A DNA stretch of 64,000 bases from Chamaecrista fasciculata. Its lineage: Eukaryota > Streptophyta > Magnoliopsida > Fabales > Fabaceae. This document shows, piece by piece, positions 26,716 through 36,597 of the stretch. The notes beneath the pieces were generated by a model, which was not told the DNA's origin, searched no databases, and saw only the letters and a program-made list of their open reading frames with translations. The stretch is from the NCBI GenBank assembly GCA_003254925.1, contig QANZ01039468.1, forward strand, positions 105,731-169,730. Reading direction: 5' to 3'. Positions within the stretch are counted from its first letter, which is position 1, and the number at the start of each line of letters is the position of its first letter. Both the position numbers and the translations under genes were made by a program.

Positions 26716-27114
26716 TCACATTGGAGAACATTTGCTCCAAACTTCCTCATTGCTTGCTACAATTTGAGAAACGTTTTCTTTGAGTGCAGGTGCTTCAAGA
26801 ATTGGTATGATCAAGCCATCGTAACATTTCTTTCCCACTCCATTAACTAAGTTGTCACAACATTCTTTCGTCATAGTGACATTACGATAAACTATACTAT
26901 TAAATGTGAGATAACCGCAACCTTTCTTAAACTTTTGTGCACATTTTATCAAAAAATCGATAGATTCTTGATGTTCTTCTCGTGGATGGTAGGATGGTGA
27001 AGGGTTTCCAAAGCTCTCAGCATCATTGCTTGATAATATTTTTGGTGTAACTTGCATAGCCCAGCTAGCATAAGAAAATAAGGTGATCACAACTATGATT
27101 GTTGATTGTACCAT
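26716..27114 (-). CDS. ECA1/prolamin-like secreted Cys-rich protein, copy A (132 aa)
   Basis: A single-exon secreted protein. Residues 1-19 form a signal peptide (MVQSTIIVVITLFSYASWA, likely cleaved after SWA). The mature part carries the six-cysteine prolamin-like pattern: LIKC, KKGC, KECC, GKKC and a final WSKC. N-glycosylation motifs NVT and NVS are present. Relatives of this family (ECA1 gametogenesis-related, DD11 and EC1 proteins) are expressed mainly in the female gametophyte; a reproductive role here is inferred. It is the member furthest downstream in a four-copy minus-strand array. It ends in SPM, six residues short of copies B and C, because a small insertion brings in an early TGA. 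Its promoter has the conserved GGCTTTTATATGG block. Confidence 0.88.
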   Translation of the reverse strand: MVQSTIIVVITLFSYASWAMQVTPKILSSNDAESFGNPSPSYHPREEHQESIDFLIKCAQKFKKGCGYLTFNSIVYRNVTMTKECCDNLVNGVGKKCYDGLIIPILEAPALKENVSQIVASNEEVWSKCSPM

Positions 27115-27196
27115 TGTTTCTTTAGGACGACGATGATTACGCTCAAGTAAGGAAAAGTGTTTGAATTTGTTTGTGGATACAAAAGAAGAGGTCTAG

Positions 27197-27209
27197 GCTT
27201 TTATATGGT
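27197..27209 (-). promoter_or_regulatory. TATA-containing core promoter block of copy A
   Basis: GGCTTTTATATGG stands about 85 bases upstream of the copy A start, inside a block that also includes 'TTTGTTTGTGGATACAAAAG'. The same block stands before copies B (30,432), C (32,797) and, displaced, D (36,314). On the coding strand it reads CCATATAAAAGCC. Confidence 0.65.
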
Positions 27210-27572
27210 TGGTGAAATAAAAAATTAATGCTTCTAATAACCTACAATATTTTGTAACTAAAAGTGTTTTTCTAACTTTTCTTTGTGTGTAACATAAAAG
27301 TTTGAAACATTTGCCTCCTCCACAAAGATGGTGGTTTAGGTTCCTTTGTGTAGTTTATCTAGCATTAAAGATATGTTGTTAATAAATTGAATCTAGAGAA
27401 TATTTTAAAATGTATCAGTGTGTGGTTCCGAAAAATCTTCAAAATAAAAGTTTTTATTGATAACATGGAATTCCAAAAATGAAGTTTTATTTGGTTAAGA
27501 CATAAATGTTATAAAAAACACTAACATTTTTAAATTGCTATTTATTTCCAATTATTCACTTCAAAAATTAAA

Positions 27573-27918
27573 GGCAAAAGTATAATTTTTGTATCAAACT
27601 TTACATCAACTTTCAATTTTATCCCTAATGTTTTATTGCTATAAATTTTGTTCCCAATATTTTATATTTTGGTCAAATTTATCATTTGACTAACTTCTTC
27701 CAATAAGTTAATGACAAACTTCATTTTTTTTGTTTCAATTTGAATTAGGGTTTGAGTTTCATTTACTATCAATTTTACATTAAATGTCATTAGTCACATA
27801 GAATATGTCGTTAATATTTGGGTAAAGTAAGAAAAATGGATAAAATTGAAAATATAAATCATTGGGGACGAAATTGAAAGTTGATGTAAAGTTTGAGGAC
27901 AAAAAAAGTATTTTTGCC
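27573..27918. mobile_element. MITE, GGCAAAAGTA family (unit A copy)
   Basis: Starts GGCAAAAGTATAATTTTTG and ends in the complement AAAGTATTTTTGCC. Internal blocks 'ACATCAACTTTCAATTTTAT' and 'GAAAGTTGATGTAAAGTTTG' are inverted. The element occupies the same place in units B and C, so it was there before the unit was duplicated. Confidence 0.8.
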
Positions 27919-28045
27919 AAAATTAAATTAAAACTTTGATAACTTTTTATGTTATACCAATCAAAATCATAGGATTTCAAATTTTGTAATAAGTGACAAA
28001 TTGCAAAATGACCTAAATAGTATTTGGTTTATCATCAAAATGAGG

Positions 28046-28866
28046 GGAGTGGATCCTCTACTGTAAAATTTATGTGCTGTCTCTGCTGTACAGACAATCT
28101 AGACCATTCATTATATCTAACCATCTAGAAAATGCCACGTTGGATCATTTTCTTTTGCAACTAAGGCACAGTAAAAAAACCTTTTTGCAAGTGGTTTTCA
28201 TCTTGTCTCGCCATCCTCAATCACTTCCAGCTTGTTCATTCCTTCTGCTCCTTTCATTGTCGAAGCCATCCTTGTCAGCGATGAAGGAATGTTTAGGGCG
28301 GCGACAAAGGTAGACGGTGCCGATGTCGCCGGCGTCGATGCGACGGAGGAGGTGAAGTCGTGCTTGATGGCGATCTCAACGCCAATACAGAACAAATTGA
28401 AATCGATCCATCTCGGTGACGGAAAACTGTAACTTGATTTGTTTTTTTTTTTGGTCATCATTCGATTCCCATTTCTTCTTGTATTCCTATTTGTATTCAT
28501 TGGATTTGGACATAAATTCATTAAATCAAATCATTTCGACTTCCACCTCATCCGCCGCATCGGCGCCGACAATATCGGCACCGGCTACCTCTGCCGCCTC
28601 CGCAAACACTCCGCCGCCAACGAAGATGCTTCAACATTGGAAGGAGAAGAAGGAAGAATGGTGGAGACTGGAGAATGAAAATGCAATGGAGAAAGGAACG
28701 GTGGCCAAATAGAGAGAGAATGGAACAAGAGAAAAAATTGGGTGAAGAACACATTAAAATAAAATAGACATGTGGTAATATGTGAGCCCTTAGATTTAAT
28801 GAATGGCCTAGATTTTGCTACAGGAGAAACAATACCAGTTAAAATATGGTAGAGGATCCACTTCCC
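28046..28866. mobile_element. TIR transposon with 8-9 bp target duplication and GC-richer interior
   Basis: Terminal inverted repeats GGAGTGGATCCTCTAC (left) and GTAGAGGATCCACTTCC (right). AAAATGAGG flanks both ends (28037-28045 and 28867-28875). The paralogous place in unit B (31302-31310) is an uninterrupted AAAATGAGT, so the exact empty site is known. An 8-9 bp duplication fits Mutator-like or hAT elements. The interior (28,230-28,720) is clearly GC-richer than its surroundings and reads as Ala/Ser/Val/Pro-rich frames (e.g. 28232-28432), which suggests a captured gene fragment as in Pack-MULEs; the source was not recognised. Confidence 0.85.
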
Positions 28867-29324
28867 AAAATGAGGTACACAAGAAGACTGCTTAGTTTAT
28901 TTTGTAAATTGTAATACGTGCCATTGTTGCTACACTATGATGCCAAATAATGCACTTAATGGGCCAAAATTGACTTTTCATCGCCATTACTAAATAACCT
29001 TTGAACAATCAATTTTCTTTTGGAAAAGATTTGTTCTAGTTTCCCTTTTAGCAATAGTTTTTAAATTTATATGGTTGAAAAGTTCATCGAATAATATTTA
29101 CAAATGAGAAAGCAAGAAAATCATACGATTAAAACCTAAAAGGTCTAAATTTGTATTTGTTGAAGGAACTAATGCTTATCTAGATTACTTGTCAAATTTC
29201 TTCTAGATTTGAAGATATGAAAAATATATAGAAATGGAAGTACACGTACTAAAGCTTTTGAAGATTTGAGAATTTTCTCGTAAAAGAGCATGCTAGGAAA
29301 CGGAATTACTTATCTTCAAGTTAG

Positions 29325-29635
29325 TGTCACGACCTCCAAACAGAATTCGTGACGGGCACGGACCACAAGGAGGAATTCTATGGCTCATAAGCCTGAAACA
29401 TGCCTCCATGTCATAAATTCACAAATTTTATTCCTGCATTAATTTATAATTTATTACTCGTAATTACAACCTTTCGTAAAATGAACTTAACATTCCCATG
29501 TAATTCTAACGGAGCAACACTAAAGTCAGGTACTTAAGACAATGAGTCAAGTAATCAAGTCAAAATATTCAGACGAACAATTATACTGAATTCCAAGAAG
29601 TGTCATTCGATCTAGATCGCCCCACAATAAAACTC
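29325..29635. mobile_element. LTR fragment beginning TGTCACGACC
   Basis: At 29,324 homology to the other ECA1 units stops (after CAAGTTAG) and resumes near 29,636. The intervening ~310 bases begin TGTCACGACCTCCAAACAG and contain GTGACGGGCACGGACC, a start typical of some plant Gypsy LTRs. Unit C has ~260 different bases at this place, so this is a replacement, not a simple insertion. Confidence 0.5.
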
Positions 29636-29921
29636 AAATATTTATTTTTCCATGAGCAAGATTTCATTAGAGGCCTACACATGATTGTCTAATGAAGTGA
29701 ATAAAACAATTGTTACAAATCAAATAATGTAATGGGCAATTAGATATCACTAGCAACTCATGGAATAAAGAGAATATAATTTTCATTATTTCTTTGTTAT
29801 AAATTTAATTAGGAAACAATTTCCCAAAAGAAGTTTTGGGGAAAACATTAAAAAATATATTAAAATTTAAATACTTTTATTTTGAGATTACATTCTTGAA
29901 TAATGTCCAAGGCAATAAAAC

Positions 29922-30338
29922 TTAATGAGAAGTTTGTGAACTTATTGAAGAACATTTGCTCCAAACTTCCTCATTTCTTGCCGCAATTTGAGAAGTGTTT
30001 CCCTTCAATGCAGGTGCTTCAAGAAGTGGTACGATCAAGCCATCGTGACATTTCTTTCCCACTCTATTAACTAAGTTATCGCAACACTCTTTAGTAAGAG
30101 TGACATTATGATAAACTATACTATTAAATGTGAGATAACCACAATCTTTCGTAAACTTTGTTGCACATTGTATCAAAAATTCAAAAGGTTCTTGATGTTC
30201 TTCTCGTGGTAGGTTGGACGGTGAGGGGTCGCCAAAGCCCTCGCCATCATTACTTGATAACATTCTTGGTGTAACTTGCATAGCCCAGCTAGCATAAAAA
30301 AATAGGATGATCAAAACTATGATGGTTGATTGTGTCAT
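29922..30338 (-). CDS. ECA1/prolamin-like secreted Cys-rich protein, copy B (138 aa)
   Basis: Intronless. The signal peptide MTQSTIIVLIILFFYASWA is followed by a variable linker (SSNDGEGFGDPSPSNLPREE) and the six-cysteine domain: LIQC, TKDC, KECC, GKKC, WSKC. N-glycosylation motifs NVT and NTS are present. The C-terminus ISSQTSH is six residues longer than in copy A. It differs from copy C at only about 13 of 138 positions, so the B/C split is the most recent in the array. The unit to its right carries the empty site of the transposon found in unit A. Expected role as for copy A. Confidence 0.9.
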   Translation of the reverse strand: MTQSTIIVLIILFFYASWAMQVTPRMLSSNDGEGFGDPSPSNLPREEHQEPFEFLIQCATKFTKDCGYLTFNSIVYHNVTLTKECCDNLVNRVGKKCHDGLIVPLLEAPALKGNTSQIAARNEEVWSKCSSISSQTSH

Positions 30339-30431
30339 TGTTTCTTGTGTTTCTCTAGGATGACGATGATTAGGGTCAGGTAAGGTAGTAAAGTGTTTGG
30401 ACTTGTTTGTGGATACAAAAGAAGAGGTGTA

Positions 30432-30444
30432 GGCTTTTATATGG
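30432..30444 (-). promoter_or_regulatory. TATA-containing core promoter block of copy B
   Basis: GGCTTTTATATGG about 95 bases upstream of the start, in the same context as in copies A and C. Confidence 0.65.
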
Positions 30445-30793
30445 TTCTTGAAATGGAAAAACCAATGCTTCTAATAACTTACAATATCTTATGTTTTTCT
30501 AACTTTTCTTTGTGTGTAACATTAAAGTTTGAAACATTTGGCTCCTTCACAAAGATGGTGGTTTAGATTCCTTTGTGTAGTTTATCTAGCATTAAAGATA
30601 TGTTGTTATTAAATTGAATCTTTAAACTTATCATTGTGTGGTTTTGAAAAATCATCACAATAGAGGTTTTTATTGATAACATGGAATTCCAAAAAAATGA
30701 AGTTTTATTTGGTAGAGACATTAATGTTATCAAAATCACTTCTAACATTTTTAATTTGTTACTTATTTTCAATTTTTCACTTCAAAAATTAAA

Positions 30794-31174
30794 GGCAAAA
30801 GTACATTTTTCGTTCCCAAACTTTAAATCAACTTTCAATTTTGTCCATAATGGTTTTTTGCTATCAATTCCTTAATATGTCATATTTTGGTCAATTTTAT
30901 CCTTTGACTAACTTCTTTCAATAAATAAATGACAAACTTCATCTTTCTTTGTTTTTTTCAATTTGAATTATGATTTAAGTTTCATTTACTTTCAATTTTA
31001 CATTAAATGTCATTAGTCATGTATAATTTGTCATTAATTGTTAACTAAAGTAAGAACAATGGATAAATCGATCAAAATATAAATAATTGGGAACGAAATT
31101 GACAACAAAAAAATATTGGAGACATAATTGAGAGTTGATATGTAATTTGAAAGACGAAAAAGAATGCTTTTGCC
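30794..31174. mobile_element. MITE, GGCAAAAGTA family (unit B copy)
   Basis: Left GGCAAAAGTACATTTTTCG, right GAATGCTTTTGCC. It is orthologous in position to the elements of units A and C. Confidence 0.75.
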
Positions 31175-32287
31175 TTAAATTAAAACTTTGACAGCTTTTT
31201 ATGTTATACCAACCAAAATCATAAGAATTTCGTATTTTGTGATAAGTGATCAATTGCAAAATGACTTAAATAGTATCCTAAATAGTATTTGGTTTTTCAT
31301 CAAAATGAGTCACACAAGAAGAGTGCTTAGTTTATTTTGTAATAATTGTCATTATTGTTACACTATGATGCTAAATAATGAACTTAATGGACCAAAATTT
31401 ACTTTTCATCGCCGTTTGATGAATAACCTTTGAACATTCAATTTTCTTTTACAAAAGATTTGTTCTAGTTTTCCTTTTCGCAATAGTTTTCAAATTTATA
31501 TGGTTGAAAAGTTCATCAAATAATATTTGCAAATGAGAAAGCGAGAAAATCATACGATTAAGAGGTCTAATTTTGTATTTTTTAAGGAACTATGCTTATA
31601 TAGAGATTACATACAAAACTTGTCAAATTTCTTCTAGTTTTGAAGATATGAAGAATAAAAATAGAAGTGAGATTTAAGAATTTTTCTCGTAAAACAGCAT
31701 GCTAGGAAACGAAATTAATAATCTACAAGTTAGCGTGAGTGTTTTCATTCCATTCATTTTAGTATTTGGATCAACACTTTTTGTAAGTCTAGCAAGATGA
31801 TAATATTGATGTTATAGCATAAGTTTTACAAGAAATAACTTACGAAAAGTTTGTTTGCATAAAAAAATGAAAATTAAGTTATTTGTTCTTACACTTGTTA
31901 AAAGAAGTTATTGGCAACCGCATGCCTTGACAAATGACAAAATCCTTGTTTTAATTTCTACAATTAGTATACCAAATAGGCCTTGTCTTCTATAAAATAA
32001 ATATTTATTTTTCCATGAGCAAGATTTCATTAGAGACCTACACATGATTGTCCTATGAAGTGAATAAAACAGTTGTTACAAATCAAATAATGTAATGGGC
32101 AATTCGATATCACTAGCAACTCATGGAATAAAGAGAATATAATTTTTATTATTTCTTTGTTACAAATTTAATTACGAAACAATTTTCCAAAAGACATTTT
32201 TGGAAAACATTTAAAAATAGATCAAAATTTAAATTCTTTTATTTTGACATTACATTCTTGAATAATATTGTTCAAGGCAAAAAAAAC

Positions 32288-32704
32288 TTAATGAGAAGTT
32301 TGTGAACTTATTGAAGAACATTTGCTCCAAACTTCCTCATTGCTTGCCGCAATTTGAGAAGCATTTCCCTTCAATGCAGGTGCTTCAAGAAGTGGTACGA
32401 TCAAGCCATCGTGACATTTCTTTCCCACTCTATTAACTAAGTTATCGCAACACTCTTGAGTAAGAGTGACATTACGATAAACTATACTATTAAATGTGAG
32501 ATAACCACAATCTTTAGTAAACTTTGTTGCACATCGTATCAAAAATTCAAAAGGTTCTTGATGTTCTTCTCGTGGTAGGTTGGACGGTGAGGGGTCGCCA
32601 AAGCCCTCGCCATCATTACTTGATAACATTCTTGGTGTAACTTGCATAGCCCAGCTAGCATAAAAAAATAGGGTGATCACAACTACGATTGTTGATTGTA
32701 CCAT
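32288..32704 (-). CDS. ECA1/prolamin-like secreted Cys-rich protein, copy C (138 aa)
   Basis: Intronless. Signal peptide MVQSTIVVVITLFFYASWA, acidic linker, then the six-cysteine prolamin-like domain (LIRC, TKDC, QECC, GKKC, WSKC) and the C-terminus ISSQTSH. N-glycosylation motifs NVT and NAS are retained. It is near-identical to copy B, and the flanks of B and C align over about 2.4 kb, so coding and regulatory DNA were duplicated together. The unit's right end (near 33,665) jumps to sequence homologous to the promoter-proximal part of other units, marking a recombination join with unit D. Confidence 0.9.
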   Translation of the reverse strand: MVQSTIVVVITLFFYASWAMQVTPRMLSSNDGEGFGDPSPSNLPREEHQEPFEFLIRCATKFTKDCGYLTFNSIVYRNVTLTQECCDNLVNRVGKKCHDGLIVPLLEAPALKGNASQIAASNEEVWSKCSSISSQTSH

Positions 32705-32796
32705 TGTTTCTGTAGTGTTTCTCTAGGATGACGATGATTAGGGCCAGGTAAGGTAAAGTGTTTGGATTTGTTTGTGGATACAAAAGAAGAGGTGTA

Positions 32797-32809
32797 GGCT
32801 TTTATATGG
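32797..32809 (-). promoter_or_regulatory. TATA-containing core promoter block of copy C
   Basis: GGCTTTTATATGG about 95 bases upstream of the copy C start. Confidence 0.65.
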
Positions 32810-33179
32810 TTTGTGAAATGAAAAATCAATGCCTCTAATAACCTACAATATTTGATGTTTTTCTAACTTTTCTTTGTGTGTAACATTAAAGTTTGAAACA
32901 TTTGGCTCCTTCACAAACATGGTGGTTTAGATTCCTTTTTGTAGCTTATCTAGCATTAAAGATATGTTGTTATTAAATTGAATCTTTAAACTTATCGTGG
33001 TCCTGAAAAATCATCAAAAAGAGGTTTTTATTGATAACATGGAGTTCCAAAAGTGTAGTTTTTTTTTTGGGTTACATCCAAAATTAAGTTTTATTTGGTA
33101 GAGACTTTAATGTCATCAAAAGCACTTCTAACATTTTTAATTTGTTACTTATTTTCAATTTTTCACTTCAAAATTTAAA

Positions 33180-33557
33180 GGCAAAAGTACATTTTTTGTC
33201 TCCAAACTTTAAATCAACTTTCAATATTGTCCCTAACGTTTTTTTGTTATCAATTTATTCATAATATTTCATATTTTGGTCAATTTTATCCTTTGATTAA
33301 CTTCTTTCAATAAATTAATGACAAACTTCATTTTTTGTTTACAATTTGAATTTGGATTTAAGTTTAATTTACTATCACTTTTACATTAAATGTTGTCATT
33401 AGCCACTTAGAATCTGTCATTAAATTTTTACTAAAGTAAGAACAATGAATAGATCGATTAAAATATAAATCATTGGTGATGAAATTGATAACAAAAAAAC
33501 TTGGGGACGAAATTGAAAGTTGATGTAAAATTTGAGGACAAAAAGAGTGTTCTTGCC
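33180..33557. mobile_element. MITE, GGCAAAAGTA family (unit C copy)
   Basis: Left GGCAAAAGTACATTTTTTG, right GTGTTCTTGCC. It sits in the same position relative to the gene as in units A and B. Confidence 0.75.
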
Positions 33558-33737
33558 AAGATTAAATTAAAACTTTGACAACTTTTTATGTTATACCAAC
33601 CCAAATCATAAGAATTTCGTATTTTGTAATAAGTGATAAATCGCAAAATTACTTGAATATTATTTGGTTGGTCCAAAAATGAAGTTTTATTTTGTAAAGA
33701 CATTGATGTTATCAAAACCATTTCTAACATTGCTTAT

Positions 33738-33936
33738 AAAAGTTGACTCAGTTGGTAACGAGTCAACTCATAATCCATATGGTCTTGAGTTTGATTCTTG
33801 CTGCCAATGTGAAAGTCTTGTCGATAGACGATTTGTAAGTACCTCTATAAGCGCTCATAGAGCCTGGAAGTATGTCCTCGCCTTGGTGGGCCTCCAAGGC
33901 CCAACTCACCTAAACTCTTGATTGCCCAAAAAAAAA
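33738..33936 (+). mobile_element. tRNA-derived SINE (family S1), full-length copy
   Basis: The A-box-like TTGACTCAGTTGGTAACGAG and B-box-like TTGAGTTTGATTCTTGC form the tRNA-like head. The body is GATAGACGATTTGTAAGTAC to GGGCCTCCAAGGCCCAACTC, and the tail is nine A bases. The flanks are similar but diverged (near TTCTAACATT / TACTAAAATT), suggesting an older insertion than the copy at 23,637. Confidence 0.85.
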
Positions 33937-33993
33937 CACTACTAAAATTTCAAAATTGCTACTTATTTCCAATTCTTTACTTTAAAAATTAAA

Positions 33994-34192
33994 GGCAAAA
34001 GTATCATTTTCGTCCCCAAATTTTATATAAACTTTAATTTTGTCCCCATTGTTTTTTTTCTATCATATTCGTTCCCTATGTTTCACATTTTGGTCAATTT
34101 TATCATTTGACTAACTTCTTTCAGTAAATTAATGACAAACTTTATCATGTTTTTCAATTTGAATCTTTTACTATTAATTTTATCCTTTGAAA
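33994..34192. mobile_element. MITE, GGCAAAAGTA family (unit D, truncated)
   Basis: The left end GGCAAAAGTATCATTTTCG and the first ~190 bases are present. The right end is missing where the unit is rearranged. Confidence 0.65.
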
Positions 34193-34519
34193 CTTTTTCT
34201 AGATCTCAATGTTCATTGCCATTGTTGTTACACTATTATGATGGCCAAATATATTGCACTGAATGGACCAAAAATGACTTTTCATCACCATTATTGAATA
34301 ATAATGTATTGGGCAATTTGATATATCACTTGCAACTCATGGAATATAGATCGGAAATATCAATGTTATTATTTCCTTGCTATGAATTTTATTAGGAAAC
34401 CATCTCCCAAAAGACTTTTTGGGAAAAACATTCAAAGTAGATTAAAACTTAAATATTTTTATTTTGAGATTACATTCTTGTAGATTGTCCAAGGCAAAAA
34501 AAACTAAAAAGAAAAAAAT

Positions 34520-34924
34520 CTAATGAGAAGTTGGTGAAGAACATTTGCTCCAAACTTCATCATTGCTTTCCACAATTTGAGAAACATTTCCTCCGAATGC
34601 AGGTGCTTCAAGAATAGGTACTATCAAGTCATCATAACATTTCTTTCCCACTTTATTAACTAAGTTGTCGCAACACTCTTTTGTAATAGTGACATTACGA
34701 TAAACTATACTACTAAATGTGAGATAACTGCAATCATCTGTAAACTTTTGTGCGCATTTTATCAAAAAATCGATAAATTCTTCATGCTCTTCTCGTGGTT
34801 GGTAGGACGGTGAAGGGCTGCCAAAGCTTTCGACATCATTGCTTGATAATATTCTTGGTGTAACTTGCATAACCCAACTAGCATAAAAAAGTAAGGTAAT
34901 TGTAACTATGATTGTTGATTGTAC
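34520..34924 (-). pseudogene. ECA1/prolamin-like copy D, separated from its start codon
   Basis: The body is intact: cysteines at LIKC, TDDC, KECC, GKKC, WSKC, glycosylation motifs NVT and NVS, C-terminus SPTSH. The signal-peptide codons are still readable back to VQST, but the ATG that preceded them now lies at 36232-36234, on the far side of a 1.3-kb insertion. Immediately upstream of the orphaned codons the insertion supplies an in-frame TAA, so no N-terminal extension is possible. The first remaining Met (MQVTPRILSS, 34,870) would give a 116-residue protein without a signal peptide. The gene is therefore most likely dead as a secreted protein, and the body itself has no other lesion, suggesting recent loss. 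Confidence 0.88.
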
Positions 34925-36226
34925 TGGTTAACTCATATATTGTAATGTTATTTGGTCTTCTTTTATGTTATTTTATAATGTTTTATTATATAAATGACCA
35001 GATATATTGCTAGTTTGGTGCCAAGATGTTGTGATTTATAATTATATAAAAGTATGCAATTTTGTAGTATTTTCTATATAATATTTGACTTACTAATTTA
35101 TAGTGTAAATTAGAGATACTGCATAATTGTTTGCTAGTGGTTTCAGGCCCAATATCACATAATTATAACCACCAAATCTTGAGAATCAAGTTTAAACAAA
35201 TAAATCTTATCAAGAATCAAGTTGAAGATTTGAATTTGATTACATGTTTTGCCTATAAATAGAGCTCATCAATTCTAATTCAGGGAGACCATTTTAGAGC
35301 CCCATTTGGACATTGAAGCCTCAACTCGACGTTCTTCATCATCCAAGGAGTTTATTATTATTGTTGTGTCATCTTTGCTAGTTGTATTTAGACTCTAGTT
35401 GCGTTTAGATATAATTACTCTTAGATAATAGTCATTAGATCGTTTTAATTCTTTTATAAACAATATTAGTTGTATTTGTCTTGGATGGTTTGATCCATAA
35501 CTTTTATAATTAATAAAGTTTACTCTTTTTCACATTCGGTTGAATTGTGGTCGTTTGACAGAGTGATCTATCTATTGTTTCTATTATGGTCATTGTTTAA
35601 TTGAGGATTCAAGTGTTTAATTATAAATCGTTTACTCGTTTGAGTCGTTTATGATTATCATGATTGATCCATATTTCGTGTTTGCGAGATATAATATTGA
35701 ATGTGATTTTGCTTGATATAATTATAATAATAACTTCTCGATTATCTTTATTGGGCTATGATGGTAGACTTTGTGATTATTCTCTAGGGTCATCATCTTC
35801 TCATCTCTCATCGATCTTCTTTTATATTTTTTTTATTTTCTTTATATTCTTTATTATTTTCTTTATCTTTATAATTATAACTATAAAACATTAAACCTGA
35901 ATTCATAATTATTTACATAATTAATTTTTTCCTCATCCAAGAAGTTCCGTGAGAGATTCGACCTTGGGTTGTGCACTATATTATATCTAATTATTTACAA
36001 ATTTAGTGACGGAAACTACGTCCGTCACATAAATTTACTGACGCGCTTTTTAGCGTCCGACGTTGTGACGGACAAATCCGTCACTAAATCACTGCTTTGT
36101 GACGAATTTCATGATTTAGTGACGGATTTGTCCGTCACAAAATTGAATTTTTCTAGTAGTGTAAATATAATATTCGGGTATAATTTTAGTATTAATTTGG
36201 CGACACTAATAACAAGTGCTCAGTCA
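34925..36226. mobile_element. solo-LTR-like insertion splitting ECA1 copy D
   Basis: Alignment with copies A-C fixes the borders. The element begins TGGTTAACTC and ends GCTCAGTCA (TG..CA), flanked by TGTAC (34920-34924) and TATAC (36227-36231), a five-base duplication with one mismatch. A promoter-like GCCTATAAATAGAGC sits near 35,252, as expected for an LTR. A poly-purine- or coding-derived internal region is absent. The segment near 36,200 (AATTTGGCGACACTAATAA) faintly resembles a primer-binding site, so a heavily deleted element rather than a clean solo LTR is also possible. Confidence 0.75.
35974..36161. mobile_element. CACTA-type element end nested in the LTR
   Basis: On the minus strand the segment starts CACTACTAGAAAAA (36148-36161), the standard CACTA/EnSpm terminus. 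Subterminal repeats follow: TTTGTGACGG, GTCCGTCAC and GTGACGGAAACTACGTCCGT. The other end (CACTA at 35974) is only weakly supported and the 3-base duplication is not evident, so the left limit is tentative. Confidence 0.7.
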
Positions 36227-36313
36227 TATACCATTATTTTTCTAGTTGGGTTGACGATGATTAGGATCGGGTAAAGTTTTTGGATTTGTTTGTGGATATA
36301 GAAGAAGAGATGT

Positions 36314-36326
36314 AGGCTTTTATATG
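36314..36326 (-). promoter_or_regulatory. stranded promoter block of ECA1 copy D
   Basis: GGCTTTTATATGA, with the same neighbours as the promoters of copies A-C. It lies ~80 bases from the stranded ATG but 1.4 kb from the coding body. Confidence 0.6.
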
Positions 36327-36597
36327 ATCCGTGCTTCCAGTAGCCTACACTATTTGATAACAAAATGTGTTTTTTCTAACTCTCCTTTGTGTGTAACATA
36401 CAAGTTTGAAACATTTGGCTCCATTCACAAACATATGGTTTAGATTCATCAGCGTAGTTTATCTAACGTTAAAGATACGGTGTTATTAAATTGAAACTTG
36501 AGAATATTATAAAGGTAACATTGTGTGGTTCCAAAAAAAAACTTCATGACAGAGGTTTTTATTGATAACATGAATAAAAAAAATACATAGTTTTAAA

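Noticed and set aside
35664-35894. 76-codon hydrophobic frame
   Set aside because: Low-complexity Phe/Ile run from T-rich DNA within the LTR-like element.
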